Source of the DNA: Woeseiaceae bacterium
GTDB taxonomy: Bacteria > Pseudomonadota > Gammaproteobacteria > Steroidobacterales > Woeseiaceae
Length of the DNA: 64,000 bases
Reading direction: 5' to 3'
Assembly (NCBI GenBank): GCA_024640315.1
Contig: JAHEFF010000008.1
Span: forward strand, 29,342 to 93,341
Every line of letters begins with the position of its first letter. The first letter of the stretch is position 1. This document shows, piece after piece, positions 63,357-64,000 of this stretch. Made by a program: the position numbers and the translations under genes. Below the pieces are notes generated by a model. That model did not search any database, was not told where the DNA came from, and saw only the letters and a list, made by a program, of their open reading frames with translations.

Positions 63357-64000
63357 TTACGACGTCCGCAGCAACCGCATGTCTTTCCCCAGATACGTGA
63401 TGCAGGGCTCGGGCTCCGGCTCGTGAATTTCGTACGCATCCGTCGAGTCTATGCTGGATTCCTGTGTCAGCTGTTCGGCGCCGGCAAGATAGGTAATGCG
63501 GGTGTTGCCGACGGCGATTACATCGCCATCGCCTAGCTCGCAGCGTTCCACTTTCTGGCCATTTACGGTGGTACCGTTAGTGCTGCCCAGGTCGACGATG
63601 TGCAGTCCAAGCGTTGACACCGAAAGCACGGCGTGAAGTCGGCTGACGCGGAGTCCGTGAATGCAGATGTTGCATATCACGTCGCGCCCGATGACATAAC
63701 AACTTTGATCCAGCAAGGTCTCAACAGCCTCTGTGCCGGGGGTTTCGATGCGCAGACGACCCGGCGGTACGGCTTCGATGTTGGCATCGCTAGCCGAAAA
63801 AATGTCCTGATCCCCTGAGGAAATGGTGTCCAGCCCGATCGATTCTGCTGCTTTCTTGACCGTATCGATCGATATCAGTTTGTCACCTTTCTCTCCGTAA
63901 ATTTCGAGACACTTGCGGCAAATCCGGTAGACGTCGTCTGGTACGCCGGAGCAGATTTCATGAATCAGGTTAACAGCGAGAAACTCGAAAACCTGACCTA
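63357..64000 (-). CDS. AAA ATPase lid plus FHA domain protein (5' end missing)
   Basis: The frame is open from the window edge to the stop at 63357, about 214 residues. The first 60 visible residues (IHEICSGVPDDVYRICRKCL then KLISIDTVKKAAESIGL) resemble the lid region of ExeA/GspA-type AAA ATPases. A linker follows, then a complete FHA domain (YVIGRDVICNICIHGLRVSR, HAVLSV, DLGSTNGTTVNGQ). FHA domains bind phosphothreonine. The fusion suggests a signalling-controlled ATPase tied to secretion or cell-envelope functions. It continues beyond 64000. Confidence 0.75.
   Translation of the reverse strand, partial: GQVFEFLAVNLIHEICSGVPDDVYRICRKCLEIYGEKGDKLISIDTVKKAAESIGLDTISSGDQDIFSASDANIEAVPPGRLRIETPGTEAVETLLDQSCYVIGRDVICNICIHGLRVSRLHAVLSVSTLGLHIVDLGSTNGTTVNGQKVERCELGDGDVIAVGNTRITYLAGAEQLTQESSIDSTDAYEIHEPEPEPCITYLGKDMRLLRTS

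Noticed and set aside
1..64000. CRISPR arrays, tRNA or rRNA genes, insertion sequences, prophage or integrase genes
   Set aside because: Reading both strands showed no regularly spaced repeats, tRNA cloverleaf with CCA-end context, rRNA stretches or transposase/integrase motifs.

Overview
The window looks like chromosomal DNA of a marine or sediment gammaproteobacterium. Evidence for this is the NqrABCDEF-ApbE-NqrM sodium pump set, the Isp-type [NiFe]-hydrogenase known from purple sulfur bacteria and relatives, c4-type dihaem cytochromes and many TAT-exported redox enzymes. A Woeseia/Chromatiales-like origin is my inference; there is no rRNA or other taxonomic marker. No tRNA, rRNA, CRISPR array, transposase or integrase was seen.

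Region 1 (1-13.1 kb) is an electron-transport block. After the 3' end of an unfinished gene come a c4-like dihaem cytochrome, an 11-haem cytochrome c fused to a membrane cytochrome b, a NapC/NirT-type hexahaem cytochrome, a complete dihaem-type fumarate reductase (frdCAB), a tetrahaem cytochrome / TAT iron-sulfur protein / NrfD-like trio, and a polytopic membrane protein. A second c4-like cytochrome, convergent with the first, closes the block.

Region 2 (12.5-27.6 kb, minus strand) reads, in transcription order: hydrogenase maturation protease, HupH-like chaperone, hynS-isp1-isp2-hynL (group 1e-type uptake hydrogenase), a small His-rich membrane peptide, a MenA-type prenyltransferase, nqrABCDEF, apbE, a 58-residue nqrM, a CBS-domain protein and the second cytochrome. 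Most genes overlap by 1-18 bases. The divergent plus-strand run (27.8-39.1 kb) holds hypCABDFE and continues with almost no gaps into a CPA2 antiporter, an APH/P-loop kinase fusion, two CBS proteins and an ArsB/NhaD-family permease. Together these genes predict periplasmic H2 oxidation feeding a low-potential quinone, electrons going to fumarate and/or multihaem cytochromes, and a sodium-motive NADH dehydrogenase on the same quinone pool.

Region 3 (39.2-48.7 kb) has general metabolism and transport: glutamate-cysteine ligase, a P-type cation ATPase, glutamate dehydrogenase, an MMPL/RND transporter and an M20 peptidase.

Region 4 (48.8-60 kb) is an exported amine and amino-acid oxidation neighbourhood: secreted acetamidase/formamidase-like protein, an aromatic (aralkyl)amine dehydrogenase cluster aauBEDA plus a monohaem cytochrome, a TAT-exported D-amino-acid-oxidase-like protein whose domain order is circularly permuted, a TAT-exported spermidine-dehydrogenase-like flavoprotein, a secreted metallo-beta-lactamase-fold protein and a RidA homologue with a signal peptide. 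The right end holds an ATP-grasp protein, a MetE-like methyltransferase and a truncated AAA/FHA protein. No gene for a recognisable DNA-binding regulator was found.
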